Below, piece by piece: positions 1 to 8,613 of a stretch of DNA of 64,000 nucleotides. How positions within the stretch are numbered: position 1 is the stretch's first letter; every line of letters starts with the position of its first letter. Origin of the DNA: Chthoniobacter sp. (GTDB lineage: Bacteria > Verrucomicrobiota > Verrucomicrobiia > Chthoniobacterales > Chthoniobacteraceae). The stretch is taken from NCBI GenBank assembly GCA_021414005.1, contig JAIOPH010000019.1, forward strand, positions 1-64,000, in the 5' to 3' direction. Under the pieces are notes generated by a model. That model worked only from the letters and a program-made list of their open reading frames with translations. It ran no database searches and was not told the origin of the DNA. The position numbers and the translations under genes were made by a program.

Positions 1-72
1 CACAAATTCACCCAAACGCCTTTCCATCAGAGAGCTTGGAAATCGGGCCGGGGAAATTTCTCAAAAAAACTG

Positions 73-107
73 TTGCTCCGCGGTACGGTGGTCGCTTAGA
101 ACCACCG
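73..107 (+). promoter_or_regulatory. Upstream region of first barrel gene: weak promoter candidate and hairpin
   Basis: A sigma-70-like pair TTGCTC (73-78), 17-nt spacer, TTAGAA (96-101) precedes the first outer-membrane gene by about 65 nt. CGGTGGT (86-92) pairs with ACCACCG (101-107) to give a 7-bp hairpin overlapping the putative -10. A sigma-54-like GG/GC pair (82-83 and 94-95) also exists but matches the rest of the consensus poorly. Which promoter is real cannot be decided by eye. Nothing else is seen in 1-166. Confidence 0.3.
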
Positions 108-166
108 CGCTGACCAAAAATCGGCACTACCTAAAACCAACCAAGAAAACCAAACCAAGCCCATAT

Positions 167-1075
167 ATGACTAAACACAGCCTAGCAGCAGCCTGCACGC
201 TCACCTTGGCCAGCCTCGCCCTCGCTTCGACGGGCTTCGCCGGCACCGCCGCCCCCGCAAAATCCTGCAAACAGATGAAGGAAACCATCAAGGAATCCTG
301 CATCACCGGCGACATCGGCATCGACATCACCTCGATGTATATCGCCCGCGGCATCTCCCTCGAAAATCAGGGAGCGATCCTCCAGCCTTACATCGACCTC
401 AGCTTCCGCATCTATGAAGGCGACGGCGCCCTCACCAAAGTCAGCCTCGACCTCGGTTTCTGGAACAGCTTCCACAGCCGTCACACCGGCAGCGGCGGCT
501 TCTTCGGCGGCGGCGGGTCCACCACGAATGCTTGGTTCGAGTCCGACTTCACGGCCGGCCTGAGCTTCGTCTTCAACAAGAACCTCACCCTGAGCCCCTA
601 CTACCGCGCCTACATGAGCCCGAACGATGCGTTCGAGACCGCACAGGATATCGGCCTGCGTATCGCCTATGACGACACCGATCTCCTTGGTGCCTGGGCG
701 CTGCATCCTTACGCCCTCGTGCAGTTCGACGTGGAGAACTCCTCCGGCAACGGCACCGACGAAGGCATCTATTATGAAGTCGGCATCGCTCCCGGCATGC
801 AGGTCGGCCCCGTGATGCTCAGCCTGCCGATCAAAGCCGGCTTCGGTTCGAGCAACTACTACGCGGACAACGCCAATTTTGGCTTTTTATCCGCAGGTGT
901 GAATGCCGAATACAAGTTGGCCTTCATCCCCGAGTGCCTCGGCGACTGGTCTGCTCATGCCAACGCTACCTACTACCGCCTCGGCAATGGCACCGACATC
1001 GCTGGTGTCTCCGCCATTCGCGACCGTGACGAAAATGAAGTCGTCTTCGGTGGCGGTCTGCGCATCGCGTTCTAA
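167..1075 (+). CDS. Outer-membrane beta-barrel protein, possible urea/amine porin (paralogue 1)
   Basis: This 302-residue secreted protein has a Sec signal peptide (residues 1-25, ending TGFA before GTAAP), alternating amphipathic strands and a C-terminal Phe (GLRIAF), as expected for a BAM substrate. It matches the next gene along its length, including [24 protein letters not shown] and [11 protein letters not shown]. Similar proteins are annotated as TorF-like putative porins or hypothetical barrels. Its place directly upstream of a urea ABC transporter suggests outer-membrane uptake of urea or related small amines. That role is inferred from context only. Two Cys residues near the mature N-terminus (SCKQ, ESCIT) could form a disulfide. 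A strong terminator follows. Confidence 0.8.
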   Translation: MTKHSLAAACTLTLASLALASTGFAGTAAPAKSCKQMKETIKESCITGDIGIDITSMYIARGISLENQGAILQPYIDLSFRIYEGDGALTKVSLDLGFWNSFHSRHTGSGGFFGGGGSTTNAWFESDFTAGLSFVFNKNLTLSPYYRAYMSPNDAFETAQDIGLRIAYDDTDLLGAWALHPYALVQFDVENSSGNGTDEGIYYEVGIAPGMQVGPVMLSLPIKAGFGSSNYYADNANFGFLSAGVNAEYKLAFIPECLGDWSAHANATYYRLGNGTDIAGVSAIRDRDENEVVFGGGLRIAF

Positions 1076-1100
1076 GGCCATCCGCTAACTCAGTAATTCA

Positions 1101-1137
1101 AAGCTCCTCCGGGATTCGTCCTGGAGGAGCTTTTTTT
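1101..1137 (+). terminator. Rho-independent terminator after barrel gene 1
   Basis: AAGCTCCTCC (1101-1110) pairs perfectly with GGAGGAGCTT (1123-1132). The stem extends inward through GGGA/TCCT to a TTCG tetraloop (1115-1118), and a run of seven T (1131-1137) follows. It separates the transcription units of the two barrel genes. Confidence 0.95.
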
Positions 1138-1340
1138 GCCCGGACGCGGTCGTTTAACCGCCGAAACTCGTCTGGCGATTATTGCTCACGGCGGCTCATT
1201 CTTTGCGGCGATGCTCCGGGCGAAAGCCGCACGGCGTGCCCCCCACATGACGTTTTCGAAAAATTTCTCCATTCGTAAACCCCCTGCGCGCGAGTGTTTG
1301 CGGATGGTTTTGAAAATTCTCCGCGAGCCGAAACGGCCAG

Positions 1341-1356
1341 TGGCAAGCCCTTTGCT
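1341..1356 (+). promoter_or_regulatory. Probable sigma-54 (-24/-12) promoter of barrel gene 2
   Basis: TGGCAA-N5-TTGCT has the invariant GG and GC at exact spacing and differs from TGGCAC-N5-TTGCW only at the sixth base. Transcription would start about 12 nt after the GC, near 1366, leaving a ~55-nt leader before the ATG at 1423. The rest of the gap 1141-1422 shows no gene. Sigma-54 control fits a nitrogen-source porin. Confidence 0.6.
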
Positions 1357-1422
1357 AAAGGCGCTTCCTGCCGGAAAACGGCACCAAAAAAAACAACATC
1401 AAACCAACCAACGACCATACCC

Positions 1423-2370
1423 ATGACCAAACACAGCCTTGCCAAAATCGGCATCCTGAGCACCGCAATCCTCACCATTCCTGCCCTCTGCCTCGCCGGC
1501 ACTGCGGCACCCGGCAAGGAAACAAAAGCGGTCAAGGAATCCATCAAAGAGTCCTGCATCACCGGCGATCTCGGCATCAACATCGTTTCGCAGTATGCCT
1601 CCCGTGGCGTCATCTTCGAAAATCAGAGCGCGATCCTGCAGCCCTATGCCGATCTCTATTTCAAACTCTACGAAGGCACCGGATTCTTCAATAAAATCAG
1701 CCTCAATCTCGGCATCTGGAACAGCTTCCACTCGCGCAAAACTGACGCTGGAGCGGTTTTCGGCGGCGGCGGTTCGACCACCAATTCGTGGTATGAATTC
1801 GACTTCACCGCAGGCGTCGCCTTCACCTTCGCCAAGAACTTCACCTTCACGCCGAGCTACTACATGTTCCTCAGCCCGAACGACGGCTTCTCGACTTTCG
1901 AGGGTCTTAACCTCGCGTTGACCTATGACGACACCGACTTGCTCGGAAAGTTCGCACTGCACCCGCACGTCACCGTAATGTTCGAACTTCAGAACAAGGC
2001 CGGCACCGGCAAGGAAGAAGGCGTTTACTACGAGGTCGGCATCGCTCCCAGCGTCCCGGCGGGCCCCGTCACCTTCACCTTCCCGATCACTGCTGGATTC
2101 GGATCGGGTGACTTCTACGGTTCGCTGAACACGGCCAAAGGCACCCTCGATAACGAAGCGTTTGGTTATGTCTCCGCCGGTGTCACCGCTTCCTACGCAA
2201 TGAAGTTTGTGCCCGAGTGCTATGGCGCTTGGACGGCGACCGCCGGATACACCTACTACTACCTCGGCGAGGGCACCTCCGACTTCAACACCGCGCCGCG
2301 CGGCGGAGCCGTCCGCGACGAAAACCACAACGAGCACATCTTCTCGGGTGGCCTGAGCGTCGCGTTCTAA
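1423..2370 (+). CDS. Outer-membrane beta-barrel protein, possible urea/amine porin (paralogue 2)
   Basis: This 315-residue paralogue of the preceding gene shares the MTKHSLA start, the [27 protein letters not shown] and YYEVGIAP blocks and the C-terminal Phe (GLSVAF). The frame stays open upstream to 1294, but 1423 is chosen because it begins the Sec signal peptide (about 25 residues, cut after CLA) and aligns with the paralogue's start. A near-consensus sigma-54 promoter lies 67-82 nt upstream. The urea-binding protein gene follows after 124 nt with no U-tract terminator, so both may share a transcript. Porin function is inferred from barrel features and context; the substrate is unknown. 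Confidence 0.8.
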   Translation: MTKHSLAKIGILSTAILTIPALCLAGTAAPGKETKAVKESIKESCITGDLGINIVSQYASRGVIFENQSAILQPYADLYFKLYEGTGFFNKISLNLGIWNSFHSRKTDAGAVFGGGGSTTNSWYEFDFTAGVAFTFAKNFTFTPSYYMFLSPNDGFSTFEGLNLALTYDDTDLLGKFALHPHVTVMFELQNKAGTGKEEGVYYEVGIAPSVPAGPVTFTFPITAGFGSGDFYGSLNTAKGTLDNEAFGYVSAGVTASYAMKFVPECYGAWTATAGYTYYYLGEGTSDFNTAPRGGAVRDENHNEHIFSGGLSVAF

Positions 2371-2398
2371 AGCAAACTGCTCGGCATCTCAAATCGGG

Positions 2399-2424
2399 TT
2401 CCCCCGGGCTGCGGCCCGGGGGAA
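2399..2424 (+). other. GC-rich 11-bp hairpin between barrel gene 2 and urtA
   Basis: TTCCCCCGGGC (2399-2409) pairs perfectly with GCCCGGGGGAA (2414-2424) around a 4-nt loop. No T-run follows, so it is not a classical terminator. It may stabilise the upstream mRNA end or attenuate read-through into urtA. Confidence 0.5.
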
Positions 2425-2494
2425 TCCCCGGGGTCCCGTTCGGACCTCGAAAACCTCAGCATTTCAACTCACCACCAACTCTACAACTACGTAC

Positions 2495-3772
2495 ATGACT
2501 CTCTCTCGCTCCTTGAAATTTCTCGCCCTCGCCGGCGCAATCACCTCTACCATTTTCACCGCCCAAGCGGCGGACGACACCGTAAAAGTCGGTGTCCTTC
2601 ACTCGCTTAGCGGCACCATGGCCATCTCTGAAACTTCCCTTCGCGATGTCCTTCTATTCACCTTTGACGAGATCAACGCCAAGGGTGGCGTCATGGGTAA
2701 GAAGATCCAACCTGTGGTCGTCGATGGCGCGTCCAATTGGCCGCTCTTCGCGGAAAAAGCGACCCAGTTGCTGGAGCAGGACAAAGTTGCCGTGACCTTC
2801 GGTTGCTGGACCTCCGTGAGCCGCAAATCGGTCCTTCCGGTCTTCGAGAAAGACAAAGGTCTCCTTTTCTATCCCGTGCAGTACGAGGGCGAGGAGCTTT
2901 CGCCGAATATCTTCTACACCGCCGAGGCCGTGAACCAACAGGCCACGCCTGCCGTGGATTACTACCTCGCGGCTGGTAAGAAGAAATTCTACCTGCTCGG
3001 CAGCGACTACGTGTATCCGCAGACCACGAACCTCGTGCTTCTCGAATATCTCCTGAGCAAAGGTGTGCCACTCGAAAACATCGGCGGAGGCTTCAAAAAG
3101 GACGAGTCCGGCAAGATCATCTCGGCCGGCAAATACACACCGTTCGGCCACACCGACTACCAGCAGATTGTCTCGGAGATCAAACAGTTCACCGCCGGCG
3201 GCAAAGCCTGTGTGATTAGTACCCTCAACGGCGACACCAACGTTCCGTTCTTCAAGGAATACGCCGCCGCCGGCCTCACCGCCGAGACTTGTCCGGTTGT
3301 CTCCTTCTCCATTTCGGAGGACGAATTCCGCGGCCTTCCCGCGAAGCAACTCGTGGGTCAACTCGGTTGCTGGACTTACTTTCAGTCCATCAAGAGCGAC
3401 GCCAACAAGAAGTTCATCGCTGACTTCCAGAAATGGCTGAAATCCTCAACTGTTCCTGGGATCGTCAAGGAAGGCCGCGTCACCTGCTCGCCGATGGTCC
3501 TCAGCTACAACGGCGTCTATCTGTGGAAAGCGGCGGTCGAAAAAGCCAAGAGCTTCGACGTGGAAAAAGTCGTCGCCGAATTGGAAAAAGGCATCAGCTT
3601 TGATGGCCCGGGCGGCAAAGTCACCAGCCAGAAAAATCACCACCTGACGAAGAACGTCTTCATCGGCGAAACCAAGGCCGACGGACAGTTCAAAATCGTG
3701 AAGGAATACAAGGACGTTTTCGGCGAACCCTTCCTCAAGGGCACCTTCAAGCCGAAGACTGCAGCCAAGTAA
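2495..3772 (+). CDS. urtA: Urea ABC transporter, periplasmic substrate-binding protein UrtA
   Basis: This periplasmic type-I binding protein (425 residues) should deliver urea to the UrtBCDE importer. A signal peptide (residues 1-25, cut after AQA) is followed by [17 protein letters not shown] and the conserved NWPLFAEKA and [15 protein letters not shown] blocks that mark UrtA within the branched-chain amino-acid binding family. Length is normal. It is the first gene of a complete urt set in canonical order. A 12-bp hairpin after its stop separates it from urtB, consistent with higher expression of the binding protein than of the membrane parts. Urea specificity is well supported by the family; related amides cannot be excluded. 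Confidence 0.95.
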   Translation: MTLSRSLKFLALAGAITSTIFTAQAADDTVKVGVLHSLSGTMAISETSLRDVLLFTFDEINAKGGVMGKKIQPVVVDGASNWPLFAEKATQLLEQDKVAVTFGCWTSVSRKSVLPVFEKDKGLLFYPVQYEGEELSPNIFYTAEAVNQQATPAVDYYLAAGKKKFYLLGSDYVYPQTTNLVLLEYLLSKGVPLENIGGGFKKDESGKIISAGKYTPFGHTDYQQIVSEIKQFTAGGKACVISTLNGDTNVPFFKEYAAAGLTAETCPVVSFSISEDEFRGLPAKQLVGQLGCWTYFQSIKSDANKKFIADFQKWLKSSTVPGIVKEGRVTCSPMVLSYNGVYLWKAAVEKAKSFDVEKVVAELEKGISFDGPGGKVTSQKNHHLTKNVFIGETKADGQFKIVKEYKDVFGEPFLKGTFKPKTAAK

Positions 3773-3827
3773 CCTTGCTAACGTCAGTTCATTTGCCTCA
3801 CCGCAGGCTCAATTCATAGGGGTAGAG

Positions 3828-3860
3828 AAGGGCGGGTCCTTGGTTTGGGGACCCGCCCTT
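3828..3860 (+). terminator. Strong hairpin between urtA and urtB (attenuator or partial terminator)
   Basis: AAGGGCGGGTCC (3828-3839) is a perfect 12-bp inverted repeat with GGACCCGCCCTT (3849-3860) around a 9-nt loop. The stem ends in TT but no long U-tract follows. Its position after urtA suggests partial termination or 3'-end stabilisation of urtA mRNA. Confidence 0.6.
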
Positions 3861-3919
3861 CATCCTTGGCGGTCTGAATTACCCACCGGTCCTCCACCCT
3901 GTTTCCGCCAAATGACTCC

Positions 3920-5668
3920 ATGACTTATCGCCTATTGCGGACTGCGCTATTGCCCGGCATCGCCCAAGCGATGTTTTGGTTCCTTCTGGGCAGCGCTGCG
4001 GCCTTGTCCGCCAGTACCGCCCGTCAGACCATCGCCACAGCGATCTTGGAAGAGGATGCGGAGAAGAAAATCGGTCTGATTAACAGCCTTATTGGCAACG
4101 CCGACCCGGCCATCAAACCGCTCTTCGATGCCTGGAAAGAGGACGCGATCTTTCTCTACAAAGCCGAAGGGAGCGCGACGAAGGTGCCGGTCAGCGTTGG
4201 CGAGGAAAAGGACACAGACGGCAGGCAGGCCGCCACGCGGATAGACGACGCCCAGCCATTGAAAGCTGCCGACGGCCAGCCCCTCCGCATCCTAACTGCC
4301 GACTACGATTCCGCGGAACACGACTCCGCCATCCGCACCGCCATGAAAGGCGTCCTCGACCTGCTCGACCTCGCCTCGCCCGACCGCGCCAGACGCATCC
4401 AAGCCATTGAGATGCTCGGCAAATCGCAGGAGGCGGAGAAGCTCCCGCCCTTGCTCCTCGTGCAGAAAAACGTGACCGACACGAAAGTCCGCCACGCCCT
4501 GCGCGAAGCCATCGCCCTCATCCAACTCAAGGACGAAAAGCCCGAGACGCGCACGGCCGCCGCCCAGGAACTCGGCGCGCTCGGCTCCATCGCCAGCCAG
4601 GATTTCCTCCAGCAGTTCGTGAAAGACAACGCGGATCAGCCCACCGTCGCCAGGGCCGGCACCGCCGCCCTTGCCGCCATCGCCAACCATGTGCGCAATG
4701 TCAACATCGTCGGCACCGGTTTCCGCGGCCTCAGCAAAGGTTCCATCCTGCTCGTCGCCGCCATCGGCCTCGCCATCACCTTCGGCCTTATGGGTGTGAT
4801 CAATATGGCACACGGCGAACTCATCGCCGTCGGTGCCTACACCACCTATGTCGTGCAGGGCATCTTTGCCACCGGCGTCGTGCTGCAAATCCCCACCTTC
4901 TTTGGCCAGCCGATCACCGTCCGCCTTAGCGGCATGAATCTCTCCGGCACGGCGCTCGATAACTACTTCCTTCTCGCTCTCCCCCTCAGCTTCCTCATGG
5001 CCGCGCTCGTCGGCCTCGCCCTGGAGCGCAGCGTCATCCGCTTCCTCTACCGTCGCCCGCTCGAATCCCTCCTCGCCACCTGGGGCGTCTCGCTCGTCCT
5101 CCAGCAGCTCTTCCGCCTCACCTTTGGCGCGAACAACGTGCAGGTCTATTCGCCCTCCTGGCTCAGCGGCAACTGGACGGTCAGCGACGTCATCTTTGGT
5201 TGGAACCGCGTCTTCGTCATCGGCTTCGCCATCGCGATCATCTTCGGCACTCACCTGCTCATGACGAAAACGCCGCTCGGCCTGCTCATCCGGGCCGTCA
5301 TGCAAAACCGCCAGATGGCCGCCTGCATGGGTGTGAAAACCGAGCGGGTGAACATGCTGACCTTTGCCTTTGGCAGCGGCCTTGGCGGACTCGCCGGTGC
5401 CTTCATCAGCCAACTCGGCAACGTCGGCCCCGGCCTCGGGCAGGACTACATCGTGGATGCCTTTATGACCGTCGTGGTCGGCGGCGTCGGCAACCTCGTC
5501 GGCACCGTGGTCAGCGCGCTCGGCATCGGCCTCATGGACCAGTCACTCCAGCAAATCCTCCTGAATCCCGTACTCGGGAAAATCCTCGTCCTCGGCATGA
5601 TCATCCTTTTCCTGCAATGGCGTCCGGCAGGCATCTTCGTCACCAAAAGCCGCAGCCTCGAAAGCTGA
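3920..5668 (+). CDS. urtB: Urea ABC transporter, permease subunit UrtB
   Basis: UrtB forms half of the inner-membrane urea channel. The 582-residue protein has a signal-like hydrophobic start (about residues 10-35) and a ~220-residue soluble N-terminal part with HEAT-like helical repeats (for example RRIQAIEMLGKSQ and RTAAAQELGALGS). The LivH-type permease begins near residue 265 (AIGLAITFGLMGVINMAHGE). The long extracytoplasmic N-terminal region is usual for UrtB and separates it from LivH. UrtC begins 6 nt downstream. Late in the protein, TVVVGGVGNLVGTVV is a family-typical glycine-rich segment. Confidence 0.94.
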   Translation: MTYRLLRTALLPGIAQAMFWFLLGSAAALSASTARQTIATAILEEDAEKKIGLINSLIGNADPAIKPLFDAWKEDAIFLYKAEGSATKVPVSVGEEKDTDGRQAATRIDDAQPLKAADGQPLRILTADYDSAEHDSAIRTAMKGVLDLLDLASPDRARRIQAIEMLGKSQEAEKLPPLLLVQKNVTDTKVRHALREAIALIQLKDEKPETRTAAAQELGALGSIASQDFLQQFVKDNADQPTVARAGTAALAAIANHVRNVNIVGTGFRGLSKGSILLVAAIGLAITFGLMGVINMAHGELIAVGAYTTYVVQGIFATGVVLQIPTFFGQPITVRLSGMNLSGTALDNYFLLALPLSFLMAALVGLALERSVIRFLYRRPLESLLATWGVSLVLQQLFRLTFGANNVQVYSPSWLSGNWTVSDVIFGWNRVFVIGFAIAIIFGTHLLMTKTPLGLLIRAVMQNRQMAACMGVKTERVNMLTFAFGSGLGGLAGAFISQLGNVGPGLGQDYIVDAFMTVVVGGVGNLVGTVVSALGIGLMDQSLQQILLNPVLGKILVLGMIILFLQWRPAGIFVTKSRSLES

Positions 5669-5674
5669 CCCGCC

Positions 5675-6799
5675 ATGCAGCGCCACGTCTCCAAAGTTGA
5701 ACTCGTCACGGCCTCCGTCATCGCGCTTTTTCTCGTCGTCGTCTTCCCCGGACTCCACGCCGCAGGTGCCGTCAGCGACTTCACGATCAAGCTCTGGGGC
5801 AAGTATCTCTGCTATGGTCTGCTCGCCATCAGCGTGGATCTGCTCTGGGGCTACACCGGTCTGCTCAGCCTCGGGCAGGCGCTCTTCTTCAGCCTCGGCG
5901 GCTACATGCTCGGCATGAATCTCATGCTGATGATCGGCGAGGACGGCCAATACTTTAAGAGCGGCAACAACCCCAGCCTGCTGCCCGACTTCATGGTCAT
6001 CCTAGGCCGCACCGAGCTCCCGTCGTTCTGGAAACCTTTCTACAACTTCCCGTTCGCCGTCGCCATGGTGGTGCTAGTGCCCGGCCTGCTCGCCTTCCTC
6101 TTCGGCTTCCTCGGCTTCCGCTCACGCATCAAGGGCGTCTATTTCTCCATTCTTACCCAGGCGCTCACCTACGTCGCCGCGGTATTCTTTCAAAATGCCC
6201 TCATCATGGGCAGCAACAACGGCTTCACCGATTTCAAGCGCATCCTCGGCTGCGACATCCGTGCATCCGCGACGCAGCGCGGACTCTACATCGCCACCGC
6301 GCTCGCGCTGGTGCTCGTCTATGCCTTCTGCCGCTGGCTCACGACTACGAAGTTCGGTCTCGTCCAGCGCGCCGTGCGCGACTCGGAAACGCGGGCGCTT
6401 TTCTCCGGCTATGCCGCGGCAAACTACAAGCTGTTCGTCTTCGTCGTCGCCTCGATCATCGGCTCCATCGGCGGCGCGCTTTACCTGCCTCAGGCCGGCA
6501 TCCTCAACCCCACCGAGATGATGCCAGAGAAATCGCTTGAGGCCGTCGTCTGGTGCGCCGTCGGCGGACGCGGCACACTCATCGGCCCGATCATCGGTGC
6601 CATCGGCACGAACGCCCTCAAGAGCTGGGCCACGCGCGCCTTTCCCGACCTCTGGCTCATCATCCTTGGCGGGCTCTTCATCCTGATCGTGCTCTTTCTG
6701 CCCAAAGGCATCTTCGGCCTGCTCGGCCAGGCGCGGGACTTTTTCGCGAAGCGCAAACCCGAAGCTGCGTCCGCCACCGCCGAGCCGGCAAAGCCATGA
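5675..6799 (+). CDS. urtC: Urea ABC transporter, permease subunit UrtC
   Basis: This is the second inner-membrane permease of the urea importer (374 residues, normal length), related to LivM. Hydrophobic segments run from residue 10 to about 345. The family-typical WGYTGLLSLGQALFFSLGGY lies near residues 50-70 and AVVWCAVGGRGTLIGPIIGA near 290. The C-terminal tail is charged and cytoplasmic. It starts 6 nt after urtB and its stop overlaps the start of urtD by 4 nt, so the genes are translationally coupled. Confidence 0.95.
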   Translation: MQRHVSKVELVTASVIALFLVVVFPGLHAAGAVSDFTIKLWGKYLCYGLLAISVDLLWGYTGLLSLGQALFFSLGGYMLGMNLMLMIGEDGQYFKSGNNPSLLPDFMVILGRTELPSFWKPFYNFPFAVAMVVLVPGLLAFLFGFLGFRSRIKGVYFSILTQALTYVAAVFFQNALIMGSNNGFTDFKRILGCDIRASATQRGLYIATALALVLVYAFCRWLTTTKFGLVQRAVRDSETRALFSGYAAANYKLFVFVVASIIGSIGGALYLPQAGILNPTEMMPEKSLEAVVWCAVGGRGTLIGPIIGAIGTNALKSWATRAFPDLWLIILGGLFILIVLFLPKGIFGLLGQARDFFAKRKPEAASATAEPAKP

Positions 6800-7575
6800 A
6801 GATCGAGTCCACGCAAAAAACGTTTCTCCTCGCCGCCGAGGGCGTGAACAAATCGTTCAGCGGATTCAAGGCGATCAACAACCTGAACTTCTACCTCGAT
6901 ACCGGTGAACTGCGCACCGTCATCGGCCCGAACGGCGCGGGCAAAACCAGCTTCCTCGACCTCATCACCGGACGCACTAAGCCCGACAGCGGCACCATCG
7001 AATTCGAGGGAAACGTCAGCATCCCGAAGCTCAACGAATACGAAATCTACCGCCTCGGAATCGGGCGGAAATTCCAGACGCCCACCGTCTATACCGACCA
7101 CACCGTCTGGGAAAATCTGCTGCTTTCGCTCGAGGGCAGCCGCGGCGTCTGGGCCAGCCTCTTTCATCAACCGAATAGCACCGAGCGCGATCGCATGGAC
7201 GAAATCCTTGCGACGATCAACCTCGTGAGCCAGCGCCACTGGAAAGCCGGCGCGCTCGCTCACGGCCAGAAACAGTGGCTCGAAATCGGCATGCTCCTCG
7301 CGCAAAACGCCAAGCTCCTGCTCGTGGACGAACCCGCCGCCGGCATGACCGACACCGAGACGCACAAGACCGGCGAACTGCTCCTCTCACTTGCCGGAAA
7401 ACACACCATCGTCGTCATCGAGCACGACATGGTCTTCGTCCGCCAGATCGCCGCCGGGCGCAAAGTCACCGTCCTTCACCAGGGTTCCGTCCTTTGCGAA
7501 GGCAGCGTGGACGAAGTGCAAAACGACGAACGCGTCCTCGACGTTTACCTCGGCCGCAAGAAACGCAGCAACTGA
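6796..7575 (+). CDS. urtD: Urea ABC transporter, ATP-binding subunit UrtD
   Basis: This cytoplasmic ATPase (259 residues) is one of two that drive UrtBC. Walker A is GPNGAGKTS near residue 43, the signature region is ALAHGQKQWLEIGMLL (the H in place of the usual SGG is typical of UrtD), Walker B is LLLVDEPAAGM, and the switch His is in VVIEHDM. The frame is open upstream to 6553, but the ATG at 6796 overlaps the urtC stop by 4 nt and gives the normal N-terminus. An 81-nt gap holding degenerate repeat sequence precedes urtE. Confidence 0.95.
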   Translation: MKIESTQKTFLLAAEGVNKSFSGFKAINNLNFYLDTGELRTVIGPNGAGKTSFLDLITGRTKPDSGTIEFEGNVSIPKLNEYEIYRLGIGRKFQTPTVYTDHTVWENLLLSLEGSRGVWASLFHQPNSTERDRMDEILATINLVSQRHWKAGALAHGQKQWLEIGMLLAQNAKLLLVDEPAAGMTDTETHKTGELLLSLAGKHTIVVIEHDMVFVRQIAAGRKVTVLHQGSVLCEGSVDEVQNDERVLDVYLGRKKRSN

Positions 7576-7584
7576 TGGGCATCT

Positions 7585-7652
7585 AACAATTCGGATTCAG
7601 TATTTGCCCACCGCTCCGCTCGGCGCTGCCAAAATCCAAAATCCTAAATTCA
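7585..7652. repeat. Degenerate interspersed AT-rich repeat between urtD and urtE
   Basis: The gap contains ATTCGGATTCAGTATTTG and AAAATCCAAAATCCTAAATTC, variants of the AATCC/CTAAAT units also found at 18164-18260, 18583-18604 and 23233-23265. It looks like a decayed copy of a dispersed repeat family inserted inside the urt operon. Confidence 0.5.
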
Positions 7653-7656
7653 TCCC

Positions 7657-8613
7657 ATGTTGACCGTCCAAGCTCTCGAACTCTCGATCGGCGGCAGCCG
7701 CATCCTGCGCGGCGTGGAGTTCGACGTGCCGGACCACCAGTGCTTCTGCCTCATGGGCCGCAACGGCGTCGGCAAGACCTCCACGCTGCGCAGCATCACC
7801 GGAGTAATGAAACCAAGCGCTGGCACAATCACGCTCGCCGGACAAAACATCACCCGCCTTTCGTCCGAAGCCCGCGCCGCCGCCGGCATCGGCTACGTCC
7901 CGCAAGGGCGCGACATTTTCCCGCAACTCACCGTCGAGGAAAACCTGAAGATCGGAGCCATCGCCCTCGGCAAAAAGATGAACGGCAGCCTCGACCGCGT
8001 CTTCAGCCTCTTCCCGATCCTGAAGGAGTTTCTCCCGCGCAAAGGCGGCATGCTCTCCGGCGGCCAGCAGCAGCAGCTCGCCATTGGCCGTGCGCTGCTC
8101 ACCGAGCCGAAGCTGTTGATCCTCGACGAACCGACTGAGGGCATTCAGCCCAACATCATTGATCAAATCGGCGACGCCATCCGCCTCCTCCGCCGCGGAG
8201 GCCACCACAACGAGCCCGGCTTGCTCGCCAAAATTCAGCAGGCTTTTAAGACCGTGAAGGAAAGCGCCGATGCGCCGAGGTCGCCGCTCCTTGATGAGGC
8301 CGTCGAACTCAATCTCGTGCTGCTCCGCGATGGCGTGGAGAAGCATCCCGCGCTCCTTGCACGCTTCGCCGAGTGCGTCGAGAAACTCCAGGCCGAGGAG
8401 CACACCAGCTCCGCGCTCAGCAACGAAATCGGCCACGCTCTCAAGCAACTCCGCGCCGAGTCGAAGATGAGCATCCTGCTCGTCGAGCAGTATCTCGATT
8501 TCTGCAAGGAACTCGCCGACACCTTTGCCATCATGGACCGCGGCACTGTCGTCTGTGCCGGCCCCGTCGCCGATTTGACCGATGCAGTCGTGACGAAATA
8601 CCTGACCGTCTGA
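7657..8613 (+). CDS. urtE: Urea ABC transporter, ATP-binding subunit UrtE with internal insertion
   Basis: UrtE is the second ATPase of the urea importer. Walker A (GRNGVGKTSTL, residues ~34-44), signature LSGGQQQQLAIGRALL (~133-148), Walker B/D-loop LLILDEPTEGIQPNI (~153-167) and the family form ILLVEQYLDF (~273-282) are all present. The protein is 318 residues rather than the usual ~230. About 82 extra, mostly helical residues (~181-262) sit between the D-loop helix and the switch strand, and the flanking helix is partly duplicated (IGDAIRLLRR versus IGHALKQLRA). All catalytic motifs are intact, so it is probably functional with an added lobe. The next gene begins immediately after its stop. 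Confidence 0.92.
   Translation: MLTVQALELSIGGSRILRGVEFDVPDHQCFCLMGRNGVGKTSTLRSITGVMKPSAGTITLAGQNITRLSSEARAAAGIGYVPQGRDIFPQLTVEENLKIGAIALGKKMNGSLDRVFSLFPILKEFLPRKGGMLSGGQQQQLAIGRALLTEPKLLILDEPTEGIQPNIIDQIGDAIRLLRRGGHHNEPGLLAKIQQAFKTVKESADAPRSPLLDEAVELNLVLLRDGVEKHPALLARFAECVEKLQAEEHTSSALSNEIGHALKQLRAESKMSILLVEQYLDFCKELADTFAIMDRGTVVCAGPVADLTDAVVTKYLTV

Noticed and set aside
81..96. Sigma-54 promoter before the first barrel gene
   Set aside because: GG and GC spacing is right, but CGGTAC/TCGC matches the rest of the consensus poorly and overlaps a hairpin.
2399..2424. Rho-independent terminator before urtA
   Set aside because: Strong stem but no U-tract; kept only as a hairpin.
6553..6795. N-terminal extension of UrtD
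   Set aside because: The open frame overlaps urtC and has no domain; the ATG at 6796 gives the normal UrtD start with 4-nt coupling.
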